A stretch of DNA of 64,000 nt from an uncultured Polaribacter sp. (GTDB taxonomy: Bacteria; Bacteroidota; Bacteroidia; Flavobacteriales; Flavobacteriaceae), in contig NZ_CANMFI010000005.1 in assembly GCF_947497125.1 (NCBI RefSeq), positions 1 through 64,000 of the forward strand, in the 5' to 3' direction. The notes below the pieces were generated by a model. The model saw only the letters and a list, made by a program, of their open reading frames with translations, was not told where the DNA came from and made no database searches. This document shows positions 53,326-62,013 of this stretch, piece by piece. A program made the translations under genes and the position numbers. Numbering within the stretch: the stretch's first letter is position 1; each line of letters opens with the position of its first letter.

Positions 53326-53736
53326 ATGTATCCAGAAGAATTAGTAAAACCAATGCGTGACGAGTTAGTGAATGCAGGTTTTAAAGCTTTATATACCAGT
53401 GACGATGTTACTGAAGCAATGTCATTAAAAGGAACTACTTTAGTTATGGTTAACTCTGTGTGCGGTTGTGCTGCAGGTACTGCAAGACCAGGTGCAATTG
53501 CATCTTTACAGGCAGATAAAAAACCTACAAATTTAACGACTGTTTTTGCAGGTGTAGAAAAAGAATCTACACAAAAAGCAAGAGAATTTATGGTGCCTTT
53601 TCCACCGTCTTCTCCTGCAATTGCCTTATTTAAAGATGGTAATTTAGTGCACATGTTAGAGCGTCATCATATAGAAGGTAGATCTGCTCAAATGATTGCG
53701 CAGAATTTAGCACAAGCTTACGAAGAGTTTTGTTAA
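53326..53736 (+). CDS. Bacilliredoxin (BrxA/BrxB, YphP/YqiW family)
   Basis: Bacilliredoxins remove bacillithiol from protein mixed disulfides. The 136-aa product shows the family CGC motif (Cys46, Cys48) in 'VNSVCGCAAG', followed by 'ARPGAIASLQADKKPTNL' and 'PPSSPAIALFKDGNLVHMLERHHIEG'. Many Bacteroidota make bacillithiol, which fits. It has its own strong promoter and is followed by a terminator, so it is likely a single-gene unit. Confidence 0.93.
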   Translation: MYPEELVKPMRDELVNAGFKALYTSDDVTEAMSLKGTTLVMVNSVCGCAAGTARPGAIASLQADKKPTNLTTVFAGVEKESTQKAREFMVPFPPSSPAIALFKDGNLVHMLERHHIEGRSAQMIAQNLAQAYEEFC

Positions 53737-53783
53737 TCTTATAAATCCTTTCTAAAAAAAGGGACTTTAAAATAATATTCGAT

Positions 53784-53812
53784 AAAAACCACGCAATTTG
53801 CGTGGTTTTTTT
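53784..53812 (+). terminator. Terminator after the bacilliredoxin gene
   Basis: AAAAACCACGCAATTTGCGTGGTTTTTTT forms a CCACGC/GCGTGG stem with flanking A and T runs. Confidence 0.88.
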
Positions 53813-53836
53813 ACTTTTACTAAAACATAACACATT

Positions 53837-54076
53837 ATGCCATCTATACTTTCTACCTATTCTAAAGAAGAACTTGTTAAAAAATTAAAAACTCAGAAAA
53901 AATTATTGATCCTAAAAATTGGTGTTATAATTTTATTGGGAGTTTTGGCTGTAATCAGTACTTATGAGAATGGAGTTTCTTTTAATACATTTTTACCGCT
54001 ATTTTTTATTCCGATGGCAATTTATATGTACATGGAGTATAAAAGAATTAAAAATGAACTTGTTAAAAGAAAATAA
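53837..54076 (+). CDS. Small two-helix membrane protein
   Basis: The 79-aa product has a polar N-terminus ('SKEELVKKLKTQKK'), two hydrophobic helices (about 24-41 and 48-66) and a basic C-terminal tail. No family was recognised. Its stop overlaps the start of the HD-domain gene (TAATG), so the two are probably translated together. It may anchor or regulate a membrane process; nothing more specific can be said. Confidence 0.75.
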   Translation: MPSILSTYSKEELVKKLKTQKKLLILKIGVIILLGVLAVISTYENGVSFNTFLPLFFIPMAIYMYMEYKRIKNELVKRK

Positions 54077-54735
54077 TGACAGATAAAGATAGCGTCTTAA
54101 AAAATACTGAAGCTTTTGTAAAAAAAACACTTAAAAATTCTGAAGGCGGGCATGACTGGTTTCATATACAAAGAGTATTAAATAATGCCAAACTAATTGC
54201 TAAAACTGAAAATGTTGACGAATTTATTGTTGCATTAGGTGCTTTGCTACATGATATTGCAGATGCGAAGTTTTATGATGGTGATGAAACTATTGGCCCG
54301 AAAATGGCAAGGGAATTTTTAGAAAATGAGCAGGTAGATGAAGCTACTATATTGCACATAGAAAATATTATTAATTTTATTTCTTTTAAATCTTCATTGT
54401 CTTCTATAACAAAATTTACATCTGCTGAGTTAGATGTAATTCAGGATGCAGATAGATTAGACGCTATTGGTGCTATTGGCATTGCTCGATGTTTTAATTA
54501 TGGTGGTTTTAAAAACAGGGCTTTATATGATCCAGAAATTGCTCCTAATTTAAAAATGACCAAAGAGGAGTATAAAAAATCTACAGCTCCAACTATCAAT
54601 CATTTTTATGAAAAATTGTTATTGTTAAAAGATAAAATGAACACTAAGACAGGAAAGCAAATTGCAACAAATAGGCATTTGTTTATGAAGCAATTTTTAG
54701 ATCAATTCCATAACGAATGGAATGGTATTAGCTAA
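54076..54735 (+). CDS. HD-domain phosphohydrolase (YedJ-like)
   Basis: The 219-aa product has the HD-superfamily metal site: His26 in 'GHDWFHIQRV', the His59-Asp60 pair in 'LLHDIADAKF', and Asp in 'VIQDADRLDAIGAIGIAR'. This layout matches the YedJ/YpgQ group of nucleotide pyrophosphatases or phosphohydrolases. The start overlaps the stop of the preceding small membrane protein by one base. The substrate is unknown. Confidence 0.88.
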   Translation: MTDKDSVLKNTEAFVKKTLKNSEGGHDWFHIQRVLNNAKLIAKTENVDEFIVALGALLHDIADAKFYDGDETIGPKMAREFLENEQVDEATILHIENIINFISFKSSLSSITKFTSAELDVIQDADRLDAIGAIGIARCFNYGGFKNRALYDPEIAPNLKMTKEEYKKSTAPTINHFYEKLLLLKDKMNTKTGKQIATNRHLFMKQFLDQFHNEWNGIS

Positions 54736-54743
54736 GGTAAAAA

Positions 54744-54917
54744 TTACTCTGATTTAGCAACTTCCAAAGCCGTAATTTTAAATTCTAACTCTTTTAGTTT
54801 TTTTCCTTTTTCAATAATTTCGTCTACTGTTAAGGTGCTGCTTGCATTTATCTCATTTAAAATCTTATTGCTTTTAAAGGTATAATATTCTAACACTTTA
54901 TCAATAGTACTTTGCAT
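54744..54917 (-). CDS. 57-aa helical protein downstream of the AraC gene
   Basis: A short open frame runs from ATG at 54917 to TAA at 54744. The 57-aa product is predicted to be almost fully helical and charged, with 'VLEYYTFKSNKILNEI', then 'LTVDEIIEKGKKLKELEFKITALEVAKSE', which looks like a small coiled coil. It begins 4 bases after the AraC regulator stop on the same strand, which supports real translation as part of that operon. I do not recognise a family. Confidence 0.6.
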   Translation of the reverse strand: MQSTIDKVLEYYTFKSNKILNEINASSTLTVDEIIEKGKKLKELEFKITALEVAKSE

Positions 54918-54921
54918 CTGT

Positions 54922-55794
54922 TTACTGAATTAAGTTTAACATTTCACTTCTATATTTAGAAGCTGGCTTGCCTGTAAATTCTTTAAATAATTTATTAAAG
55001 TGAGAAAAGTTATTAAAACCACATTCAAAAGATACATCTGCAATACTAATATTACTTTCAGACAATAGCTTTGTAGCATGCACAACTCTATATTCGTTTA
55101 CTAATTTTGTAAATGTTTTAGAGGTTGTTTTTTTAAAAAACCTACAAAAAGCTGGCACTGTCATGCTTACCAAGTCTGCAATTTCTTCTAATGCAATGTG
55201 TCTTGTAAAATTATCATTAATGTGTTTAAAAACAACATCTATCTTCTCATTATCTTGTGGCTGAGCTTCAAATGCAAAACCATCTGCATTTAAAAGTGTA
55301 TAGTCTTCTGCCTTAGAAAGAGTATGCAGTATTTCTAGTAAAATTAATATTTGTTTAAACCCTTTTTTTTCTGAAATTTTTTCAATTTTTAGTCCTACTT
55401 TTTGTTTTGTTTTAACGCCAAAAAGTATGCCTTTTTTTGCCTTTTCAAACAAAATACTAATAGGTTTCATTTCTGGGACATCAAAAAAAGCTTTTCCTAA
55501 AAACTCGGGAGTAAACTGTATCAGTGTTTCCGAACCATTTGTAGTTAAACGATCTGTAAAACCATTATGAGGTAAATTAGAACCGATTAACAACAATTGA
55601 CTATTATTAAAATAAGACAAATGGTTACCTATATGTCGTTTTCCTTTTCCCTTATTTACGTATACTAATTCTATTTCTGGATGAAAATGCCAAAATGCTT
55701 TTATCTGCTTTAAAAACTCTGTATGCTTTTTTACCAAAATTGAACTTCCAAAATCTGGACTAATTTTTTCTAAAGTTGGTTTTTGGTGTATCAT
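54922..55794 (-). CDS. AraC-family transcriptional regulator
   Basis: From the ATG at 55794 the product is 290 aa: a cupin-type sensor domain (about 15-160, with 'FHPEIELVYVNKGKGKRHIGNH') and a C-terminal pair of AraC helix-turn-helix motifs ('IALEEIADLVSMTVPAFCRFFKKTT' and 'SIADVSFECGFNNFSHFNKLFKEF'). The frame is open up to 55959, but a -7 element TAACTTTG on the minus strand (55819-55812) lies within that extension and the added residues look non-coding. It is divergent from an exported protein gene it may control. Confidence 0.9.
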   Translation of the reverse strand: MIHQKPTLEKISPDFGSSILVKKHTEFLKQIKAFWHFHPEIELVYVNKGKGKRHIGNHLSYFNNSQLLLIGSNLPHNGFTDRLTTNGSETLIQFTPEFLGKAFFDVPEMKPISILFEKAKKGILFGVKTKQKVGLKIEKISEKKGFKQILILLEILHTLSKAEDYTLLNADGFAFEAQPQDNEKIDVVFKHINDNFTRHIALEEIADLVSMTVPAFCRFFKKTTSKTFTKLVNEYRVVHATKLLSESNISIADVSFECGFNNFSHFNKLFKEFTGKPASKYRSEMLNLIQ

Positions 55795-55811
55795 TCTATA
55801 TAATTTAGTTG

Positions 55812-55819
55812 CAAAGTTA
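55812..55819 (-). promoter_or_regulatory. -7 element of the AraC regulator gene
   Basis: Minus-strand TAACTTTG, ending 17 bases before the ATG at 55794, supports the short start. Confidence 0.6.
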
Positions 55820-55999
55820 CAATACAAAAATAAAAGAAAGTGTATAAAATTACCAAAATTATATACCATATTAACAGATAGTGTGATTTTATTCTGCGTA
55901 TGTGATAATTTAGAATATAAATTTGCCAATTCTGATGTTTTCTTGAGTTTGCTTTTCAACTAATTTTGCCTTGTAATTAAACATCAAAAAATTAAAAAA

Positions 56000-56575
56000 A
56001 TGAAAACGTTAAAAAAAATCAGCTTTGCAGTATTATTAATTTTTGCGATAAGCACATCTGCATCAGAGAAAGAAACAAGCCTTGACAACTCTAAAAACAT
56101 TAAAGTTGAATTCAAAAATGTTAAAAAAGGTCATACAATTGTAATTAAAGACAACAATGGTGTTTTAATTTATTCTGGTAAAGTTAAAACCTCTGGTAAT
56201 TATGCAAAAATGTTTAATTTTTCTGCATTAAACGACGGATTATACACTGCAGAATTAAATAAAGATTTCGAAATTATAATTAAAACACTTTCTATAAAAG
56301 ACGGAACTGTTACAATATCAGAAAATACTACCGAAAAAATATTTAAACCTGTAATTAGAAACTCGAAAAACATCTTGTATGTTTCTAAATTATCTTTTAA
56401 TAATAAACCACTTAAAGTTGTCATATACTTTAACGATGAAATTATTTTATCTGAAACAGTAGAAGGATCAAAAAAATTAGAAAGAATTTATAAATTATCA
56501 AACAACGAAATAGGTACATATAAAGTAGTTGCTAGTTCTGATAATAGAACATACGTAAAAGAAATTTTACTTTAA
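56000..56575 (+). CDS. Exported beta-rich protein of unknown function
   Basis: The 191-aa product has a signal peptide (about 1-22, 'LLIFAISTSAS'). The mature part contains two similar beta-sandwich-like halves, each with the pattern 'hxIxxxxxGxxxxSxxVxxxxxxxxxFxxxxLxxGxYxxE' (about 30-85 and 125-190), close to the secretion-tail-like or DUF3244-like modules of Bacteroidota. There is no true T9SS sorting tail. It is divergent from the AraC gene and is followed by a (TTAG)9 tract right after the stop. Confidence 0.78.
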   Translation: MKTLKKISFAVLLIFAISTSASEKETSLDNSKNIKVEFKNVKKGHTIVIKDNNGVLIYSGKVKTSGNYAKMFNFSALNDGLYTAELNKDFEIIIKTLSIKDGTVTISENTTEKIFKPVIRNSKNILYVSKLSFNNKPLKVVIYFNDEIILSETVEGSKKLERIYKLSNNEIGTYKVVASSDNRTYVKEILL

Positions 56576-56582
56576 AATTTAA

Positions 56583-56618
<36 letters not shown>

Positions 56619-56648
56619 CGCATCAAAGTATTACCGTAATTTGATGAC

Positions 56649-56682
56649 AAAAAGCGAGCCTTATCAGACTCGCTTTTTTTTA
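56649..56682. terminator. Bidirectional terminator
   Basis: AAAAAGCGAG pairs with CTCGCTTTTT around a 10-base loop, followed by more T. It separates the convergent genes at 56575 and 56689. Confidence 0.9.
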
Positions 56683-56688
56683 TGCCTA

Positions 56689-57465
56689 TTATTCAAATTT
56701 TGGCTTTCTTTTATTTAAAAAAGCTGTGGTGCCTTCTTTAAAATCAGGTGTTTCAAAACATGCGCCAAAAGCTTCTACTTCTACATCATACCCATTCTCA
56801 TCATTATTAAACCCAGAATTTACGGCTTTAATTGCAGCACCAATTGCAGATGAAGAATTTCTTATAATTTTATTAGCAATACTCTCTGCAAAAGAAAGCA
56901 ACTCATTTAAAGGCACAACGTGGTTTACCAAACCAATATATTTAGCTTCTTCTGCAGAAATCATCCCCGCAGTCATAATTAATTCGAACGCTTTTCCTTT
57001 ACCAACCAATTGCGGCAAACGCTGTGTGCCGCCATAACCTGGTATTACCCCTAAAGAAACCTCTGGTAAACCCATTTTTGCGTTATCAGACGCTATCCTA
57101 AAATGACAAGCCATCGCCAACTCTAAACCGCCACCTAAAGCAAAACCATTGATTAATGCAATGACAGGTTTCGATAAGTTTTCTATATAATTAAAAAGTG
57201 TTTCATGTCCTATCTGTGCAAGTTCTGCTCCTTTTAATGATGTAAAATGCGCAAATTCGGCAATGTCTGCACCAGCAACAAACGCTTTTTCTCCACTACC
57301 AATTAACAAAATTACTTTTATAGAGTTCTCTGATTCTAAAATAGTAAAAGCCTCACTTAATTCTTGTATGGTAAGTTTGTTTAAAGCATTTAATTTTTTT
57401 GGACGATTTATGATTATCGTTGCAATTCCTTTTTCTGCGGATACTAATATGTTTTCGAAATTCAT
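56689..57465 (-). CDS. Enoyl-CoA hydratase/isomerase family protein
   Basis: The 258-aa crotonase-fold protein has the oxyanion-hole segments 'GEKAFVAGADIAEF' and 'NGFALGGGLELAMACHFRIAS', and both catalytic glutamates ('GLPEVSLG' and 'GKAFELIMTAG'). Full conservation points to a true enoyl-CoA hydratase, as in fatty acid or amino acid degradation. It is downstream of a histidine kinase on the same strand and isolated from other acyl-CoA genes, so the pathway is not clear from context. Confidence 0.9.
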   Translation of the reverse strand: MNFENILVSAEKGIATIIINRPKKLNALNKLTIQELSEAFTILESENSIKVILLIGSGEKAFVAGADIAEFAHFTSLKGAELAQIGHETLFNYIENLSKPVIALINGFALGGGLELAMACHFRIASDNAKMGLPEVSLGVIPGYGGTQRLPQLVGKGKAFELIMTAGMISAEEAKYIGLVNHVVPLNELLSFAESIANKIIRNSSSAIGAAIKAVNSGFNNDENGYDVEVEAFGACFETPDFKEGTTAFLNKRKPKFE

Positions 57466-57514
57466 TGTTCTATTTTTTAATCTTTAAAACTCACTAAAGA
57501 TGATGATTAATTAT

Positions 57515-58972
57515 TTATGTTTTCGGAATAATTACAATAAAAACAGTACCAATACCTTCTGTTGAAGTAAAAGAAATTGAACCATCATAAGCTTCTATAA
57601 TATTTTTAATCATTGCTAAGCCTAATCCCATTCCGCTACTTTTAGTTGTAAATTTTGGCTCGAAGATTAGATCTTTTACATTTTCAGAAATCCCTTTACC
57701 ATTATCAGAAACTATAATTTTTATTCGATTTCCTTCGGATAAAACGGTTACTTCTATCTGCGGATTTTTTGTATTCTCTATAGCCTGATTTGCATTTTTA
57801 ACCAAGTTTGTTACTATTCTAATCAACTGTGTTTTATCTAGATTGGCAAATAATTCTTGCTCTTTTGGCAGGTACTTTATGTAATCTTCATTAAAAATAT
57901 CTAGAGCCATTTTTACCACACCAATTACTTCTATTTTTTCTCTTTTTTGAGTTGGCATTTTTGCAAAATCAGAAAATGCAGAAGCAATCGAACTCATAAC
58001 ATCTATTTGCTGAATTAAAGTTTCGCTATATTCTGCCAATTTCTCTTTAGAGTTGGCGTCTTTTGGATCAAATTTTCGCTCGAAACTTTGAACTGTTAAA
58101 CGCATAGGAGTTAACGGGTTTTTAATTTCGTGGGCAACTTGTTTTGCCATTTCTCGCCAAGCTTGTTCTCGCTCACTTTTTGCCAATTTAACGGCACTTT
58201 CTTGCAACTCATCAATCATACTATTGTAGGCCTCAACCAAAACCTCAATTTCTGTACTTGCATTGTTTAGGATAATTTTTTCATTACGCTTGTTTAATCG
58301 CGTTTGCTGCATTTTATCAGAAATAGTTATAATTGATCTAGTTATATAACTAGACAAAAAATAGGCAAACGAAATTGCAATTAAAAACATCAATATATAG
58401 ACTATTCCTAACCTTAAAATAAACTCTCTTAACTCTTTTTCTATTTCAGAATTGTCTTGGGTAAATTGCAATTCTAAAATACCAATTCTATTAAATTTTG
58501 CATCATGAATGTATGAATATGAAGACTGATAACCAATACCATTTTGTTCGCTAGCTTTTAAAATTTTATGGTTCGAATTCTGAGACAACTCTTTAATAAT
58601 ATCTTTTGGTATAGGTGGCAACTCAATTTTTTCGAAAGCTGCAGCAATAGAAGTCTTTAATAAGTTACCTTTAAGATCATAAATAGAAATATTTAAACTA
58701 TTAATTGTAGATATCTCATAAATACGCTCTTTAAAGATTTTAGCTAAATTTTCTGTATTTACTTGATACGTAGTTTTACTTTTTAACTCGAGCTCTATGG
58801 TTTGTTTTGTTGTAGACTCTTTTCGTTCGAAACGCTGAATGTTATAATCTTTGGTTTGCTCGTCATATTGATAAACTGTAACTACCAATATTAGTATAGA
58901 TGCCAATAAAACCAATAGAATCATCGATAAAAAAATACGAATTCTTAAAGATATGTTTTTAAAACCAATCAA
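57515..58972 (-). CDS. NtrY-like sensor histidine kinase
   Basis: The 485-aa protein has two membrane helices (about 12-33 and 187-209) flanking a periplasmic sensor region, a HAMP linker (about 205-262), an H-box with His281 in 'HEIKNPLTPMRLT', and a C-terminal ATPase domain ('NLVKNANQAIENT', 'VSDNGKGI', 'SSGMGLGLAMIKNII'). The proline-rich H-box sequence is characteristic of the NtrY/HWE-neighbouring group. No response regulator gene is nearby, so it is an orphan kinase here. Its signal is unknown. Confidence 0.9.
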   Translation of the reverse strand: MIGFKNISLRIRIFLSMILLVLLASILILVVTVYQYDEQTKDYNIQRFERKESTTKQTIELELKSKTTYQVNTENLAKIFKERIYEISTINSLNISIYDLKGNLLKTSIAAAFEKIELPPIPKDIIKELSQNSNHKILKASEQNGIGYQSSYSYIHDAKFNRIGILELQFTQDNSEIEKELREFILRLGIVYILMFLIAISFAYFLSSYITRSIITISDKMQQTRLNKRNEKIILNNASTEIEVLVEAYNSMIDELQESAVKLAKSEREQAWREMAKQVAHEIKNPLTPMRLTVQSFERKFDPKDANSKEKLAEYSETLIQQIDVMSSIASAFSDFAKMPTQKREKIEVIGVVKMALDIFNEDYIKYLPKEQELFANLDKTQLIRIVTNLVKNANQAIENTKNPQIEVTVLSEGNRIKIIVSDNGKGISENVKDLIFEPKFTTKSSGMGLGLAMIKNIIEAYDGSISFTSTEGIGTVFIVIIPKT

Positions 58973-59019
58973 ACTTTTTACTTTATTTATGTTAAAAATT
59001 TATTTACAAGTGTTTAAAG

Positions 59020-60192
59020 TTACAACTTATTTAGTTCATTTAATGCCTCTTTAAATGCCAATGGTGTGTTAATATTTCGAATTAGTGCATCCTCTATTTC
59101 AATAATTTCAACATAAGAATTGATTAACATTTTTCTTGGACACGAATACCCTTGCGCTAAATATTGTAATAAAATAGGATACGCTTTTGGTTCGTAAATT
59201 GTAATTAATGGCTCTACAAATTCCTTTCCTTTTCCTTTAATTGCAGTTGCAACTTTAGATGGATTTCTATTTTTTAACAACAATTGAATTACGTCTTCAT
59301 CTACAAAAGGAACATCTGTTGCCATTACCAACCAAGCCGAATTTGGGTCTTTCTGAAACGCAGAACAAATGCCCCCAAAAGGACCAAGATTTAAAAAAAC
59401 ATCTGGAATTTCTTGAGACTTCTCGGCTGTGCTCGAAATGACATCAATTTCCTTTTTGTCAACTTGAGCATAGTCGAAAGGTCTAACCGAATAAAACGTT
59501 TCCAAATTATTGTTTTCTAACAACTCTTTTACATGTTCTTTTTGTGGTTTACCAAAATAATTTAATTGCGATTTATCGGCTCCCATTCTGGTGCTTTTTC
59601 CACCAACCAAAACCAAACCTTTTACATTCGGAATTGTTTTTTCTAGCAATCCAGAAATATGATTTGTAATTTTTTCAATCTCAGAAAGTTCGTATTGCGG
59701 AATCTCTTTCCAATTCGGAAATTTATCTTTTATAGATTGAAAAGGAGCAACATCTTTAGACAATTTGATGAAAAATTCAATCTCAGAAATTTGGTCAATT
59801 CTTTTATTAATGGATGCTTCTTTTTCTATATCTAAAAAAACCACTTGTTTAGAGCCTGTATAATGATTTCCGTTGATAAATACACAGTCAAATTGGGCAA
59901 AATCTAATCGTTGTTGAAATTTATTGATGTTTCCAGAAGTTGATATTTGAACATTACCTTCGTGATGAAAAACGTATTCAGATAACCGATAATTGTCATC
60001 TCTAGCGGAGTCGAGAGATTTTGCGTGCGAAGCATCAAAATATGCCAATTTAAAATTAGCTATTTTCTCTGAAACTTTATGAACCAAATCTGCAATAACT
60101 CCACATTTTGTTCCCAAGAAAACCAATTCGTTGGTTGCAAAAGTAGCGTTGTTTCGTCTTTCTAAATTTGTATGTTTTTTGTGTTTACTCAT
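59020..60192 (-). CDS. mobA: MobB-like/MobA fusion: molybdenum cofactor guanylyltransferase
   Basis: The 390-aa protein has a C-terminal MobA domain (about 190-385) with 'GLVLVGGKSTRMGADKSQL' and 'LNLGPFGGICSAF', which attaches GMP to molybdopterin. The N-terminal 185 residues resemble MobB in layout, but the expected P-loop is absent ('FLGTKCGVIADL' has no GKT/S), so GTP binding there is doubtful. Two stretches of the protein, residues 57-67 and 238-262, are coded by palindromic repeat units like those between genes in this cluster. It is the last Moco gene on the minus strand. Confidence 0.88.
   Translation of the reverse strand: MSKHKKHTNLERRNNATFATNELVFLGTKCGVIADLVHKVSEKIANFKLAYFDASHAKSLDSARDDNYRLSEYVFHHEGNVQISTSGNINKFQQRLDFAQFDCVFINGNHYTGSKQVVFLDIEKEASINKRIDQISEIEFFIKLSKDVAPFQSIKDKFPNWKEIPQYELSEIEKITNHISGLLEKTIPNVKGLVLVGGKSTRMGADKSQLNYFGKPQKEHVKELLENNNLETFYSVRPFDYAQVDKKEIDVISSTAEKSQEIPDVFLNLGPFGGICSAFQKDPNSAWLVMATDVPFVDEDVIQLLLKNRNPSKVATAIKGKGKEFVEPLITIYEPKAYPILLQYLAQGYSCPRKMLINSYVEIIEIEDALIRNINTPLAFKEALNELNKL
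59409..59481. repeat. Palindromic repeat unit pair inside mobA
   Basis: Two arms are seen: 59409-59443 containing TTCTCGGCTGTGCTCGAAAT plus GACA, and 59457-59481 beginning TGTCAACTTGAGCATAGTCG and ending AAAGG. The inner edges ATGACA and TGTCAA are inverted. The second arm matches the right arm of the intergenic copy (60221-60275) at about 19 of 25 positions. It is read in frame as residues 238-262 of mobA. Confidence 0.6.
59994..60022 (+). repeat. Palindromic repeat half-unit inside mobA
   Basis: TGTCATCTCTAGCGGAGTCG followed by AGAGATTTT resembles the same repeat family as the intergenic copy (TGTC...TCGAGCGCAGTCGAG). It is read in frame as residues 57-67 of the mobA product. Confidence 0.55.
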
Positions 60193-60220
60193 TTATGCTA
60201 AATTTGTTTCAGTATCTTTT

Positions 60221-60275
60221 TGTCTGTTCGAGCGCAGTCGAGGACTAATACCTTTCGACTCCGATTAGGGTGACA
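60221..60275. repeat. Intergenic palindromic repeat between moaC and mobA
   Basis: The 55-base unit starts TGTCTGTTCGAGCGCAGTCG and ends CCGATTAGGGTGACA, with an internal AGTCGAGG/CCTTTCGACT stem. The TGTC and GACA ends are inverted. It lies between the mobA start and the moaC stop, with no ORF. Confidence 0.65.
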
Positions 60276-60276
60276 T

Positions 60277-60750
60277 TTAATTTTTAATATCAGATTTTCC
60301 ACCAGTTTTCTCTAACAATTTCACCTCTTTAATAATCATTTTCTGACTGATGCTTTTACACATGTCATAAATGGTTAAACAAGCAATATTTGCACCAGTT
60401 AAGGCTTCCATTTCCACACCTGTTTTCCCTTCAATTGTTACTTCGCAAATAATTTCTATGTTTTCTAAATCTACAATATCAATATCAATTGCAACACCAT
60501 TAATTAATAATGGATGGCACATCGGAATCAATTCAGAAGTCTTTTTCACTGCCTGAATTCCGGCAATAATTGCGGTTTGAAAAACAGGGCCTTTTTTTGT
60601 GATTAACTCATCGTTTGTAAAATGAGAAATTATTTCGGCCCCTAAAAACATGTTTGCTTTTGCAATGGCAGTTCTTTTGGTAATTTTCTTATCAGAAACA
60701 TTTACCATTTTAGGATTGTTTTTGGAATTTAAATGACTGAATTCACTCAT
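60277..60750 (-). CDS. moaC: Cyclic pyranopterin monophosphate synthase MoaC
   Basis: MoaC converts the MoaA product 3',8-cyclo-GTP to cyclic pyranopterin monophosphate, the first stable Moco intermediate. The 157-aa protein carries 'MVNVSDKKITKRTAIA', the active-site 'KKTSELIPMCHPLLI' and 'GVEMEALTGANIACLTIYDMCK'. Length is normal. Its ATG overlaps the moeA stop by one base. It is followed by a palindromic repeat before mobA. Confidence 0.96.
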   Translation of the reverse strand: MSEFSHLNSKNNPKMVNVSDKKITKRTAIAKANMFLGAEIISHFTNDELITKKGPVFQTAIIAGIQAVKKTSELIPMCHPLLINGVAIDIDIVDLENIEIICEVTIEGKTGVEMEALTGANIACLTIYDMCKSISQKMIIKEVKLLEKTGGKSDIKN

Positions 60751-62006
60751 TATCTATATCTTATAATTGGGTAACTTTCCCCTTTTTTAAATGTAGTTGT
60801 ATCTTTTGGCAATTGCATAAATGCATCTGTTTTTACCAAACTTGCTAAATCTCCAGAACCGTTACCCGAAAATGGAGTTGCAATTAAATGCCCAAATCGG
60901 TCACTTAATTTTACTTGTAAAAAATAGGTTAAGTTTGGTTTAAAATGAACATCTTCGGCTAAAATTGCGGTTTCTATTTGCTGTTTAACTCCTACTGACT
61001 TGTAATACCAAGGATAAAAATACGCTAAACAATTTACAAATGTAGAAATTGGATTTCCAGGAAATGCAAACACAACTGTATTCTTTTTATTTTTAGTATC
61101 TCTACTATTTTTCGCATCCTGACAAACATTCTCTTTCATTAAGTTAAAAACATCAAAAACACCAAACCAAAAAGGCTTTCCAGGTCTTTGTGTTACTTTA
61201 TGAAATAATTTTTCTACACCCAACTCATTCAAAACTTCTGGTAAAAAATCGAATTTCCCTTTACTAACAGCTCCACTAAAAAGCAACACATCATAGGTTT
61301 GCAAATAGGTTTCTATTTTCTCTTTTAGAATGGATTTGTCATCTGTAATATGAGCAGTTTCAGAAGGTATTTTTAGTTTTTCTAACAAAGAAACCAAAGT
61401 AAAAACATTGCTTCTTCTTATTTGATATGCTAACGGAATTTCATCAACACCAACCAATTCATCTCCTGTAGAAACAATCATTACTGTTGGTTGTTTGGCT
61501 ACTTTTACTTTTGATTTTCCAACGGTTGCCAATACACCAATTTCTGCTGCAGAAATAACAGTATTTTCTTTAATTAAATGGTCGCCAACTTTTCCGTCTT
61601 TTCCTTTTTGATGAATGTTTTGGCGGTTATTAATTTCATTTATTTGAATTGTTGCAACCCCATTTGCAATTTCTAGGTCTTCATATCGAATAACAGCAGA
61701 GGTGTTTTTTGGCAACACGGCACCTGTCATTACCTCTAAACAATTTTCTGAATTTTGAAGTGAAATTTGAGCACTTCCAGCAGCTTGAATTCCTTCAATT
61801 TTAAAAACTCTTTGTCCGTTTTTGAATTTCGAATAATCTATTGCAATTCCGTCCATAGAAACTCTATCAAAAGGCGGAAAATCTCTATCGGCAACAATGT
61901 TCTCTTTTAAAATTCTTCCTACAGAATTGATAAACGGAATTTCTTCAACTCCAAAATCTTGGGCTGAATCTAGTACTGTTTGTAAAGCTTCTTTTACTGA
62001 AATCAT
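60750..62006 (-). CDS. moeA: Molybdopterin molybdenumtransferase MoeA
   Basis: MoeA inserts molybdate into adenylylated molybdopterin. The 418-aa product has the N-terminal 'DFPPFDRVSMDGIAIDY', the 'MTGAVLPKNTSAVIRYED' segment, 'IVSTGDELV', 'LFSGAVSKGKFDFLPEVL' and the C-terminal 'FAFPGNPISTFVNC'. The usual SGGVSVGDYD is altered to SGAVSKGKFDF, a variant seen in Bacteroidota. It overlaps moaC by one base. A palindromic repeat (62014-62082) lies directly upstream. Confidence 0.94.
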   Translation of the reverse strand: MISVKEALQTVLDSAQDFGVEEIPFINSVGRILKENIVADRDFPPFDRVSMDGIAIDYSKFKNGQRVFKIEGIQAAGSAQISLQNSENCLEVMTGAVLPKNTSAVIRYEDLEIANGVATIQINEINNRQNIHQKGKDGKVGDHLIKENTVISAAEIGVLATVGKSKVKVAKQPTVMIVSTGDELVGVDEIPLAYQIRRSNVFTLVSLLEKLKIPSETAHITDDKSILKEKIETYLQTYDVLLFSGAVSKGKFDFLPEVLNELGVEKLFHKVTQRPGKPFWFGVFDVFNLMKENVCQDAKNSRDTKNKKNTVVFAFPGNPISTFVNCLAYFYPWYYKSVGVKQQIETAILAEDVHFKPNLTYFLQVKLSDRFGHLIATPFSGNGSGDLASLVKTDAFMQLPKDTTTFKKGESYPIIRYR

Positions 62007-62013
62007 TTTCTTT

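Noticed and set aside
55795..55959. Upstream extension of the AraC regulator by 55 residues
   Set aside because: A -7 element lies inside it and the residues are AT-rich read-through with no domain match; the ATG at 55794 follows the promoter.
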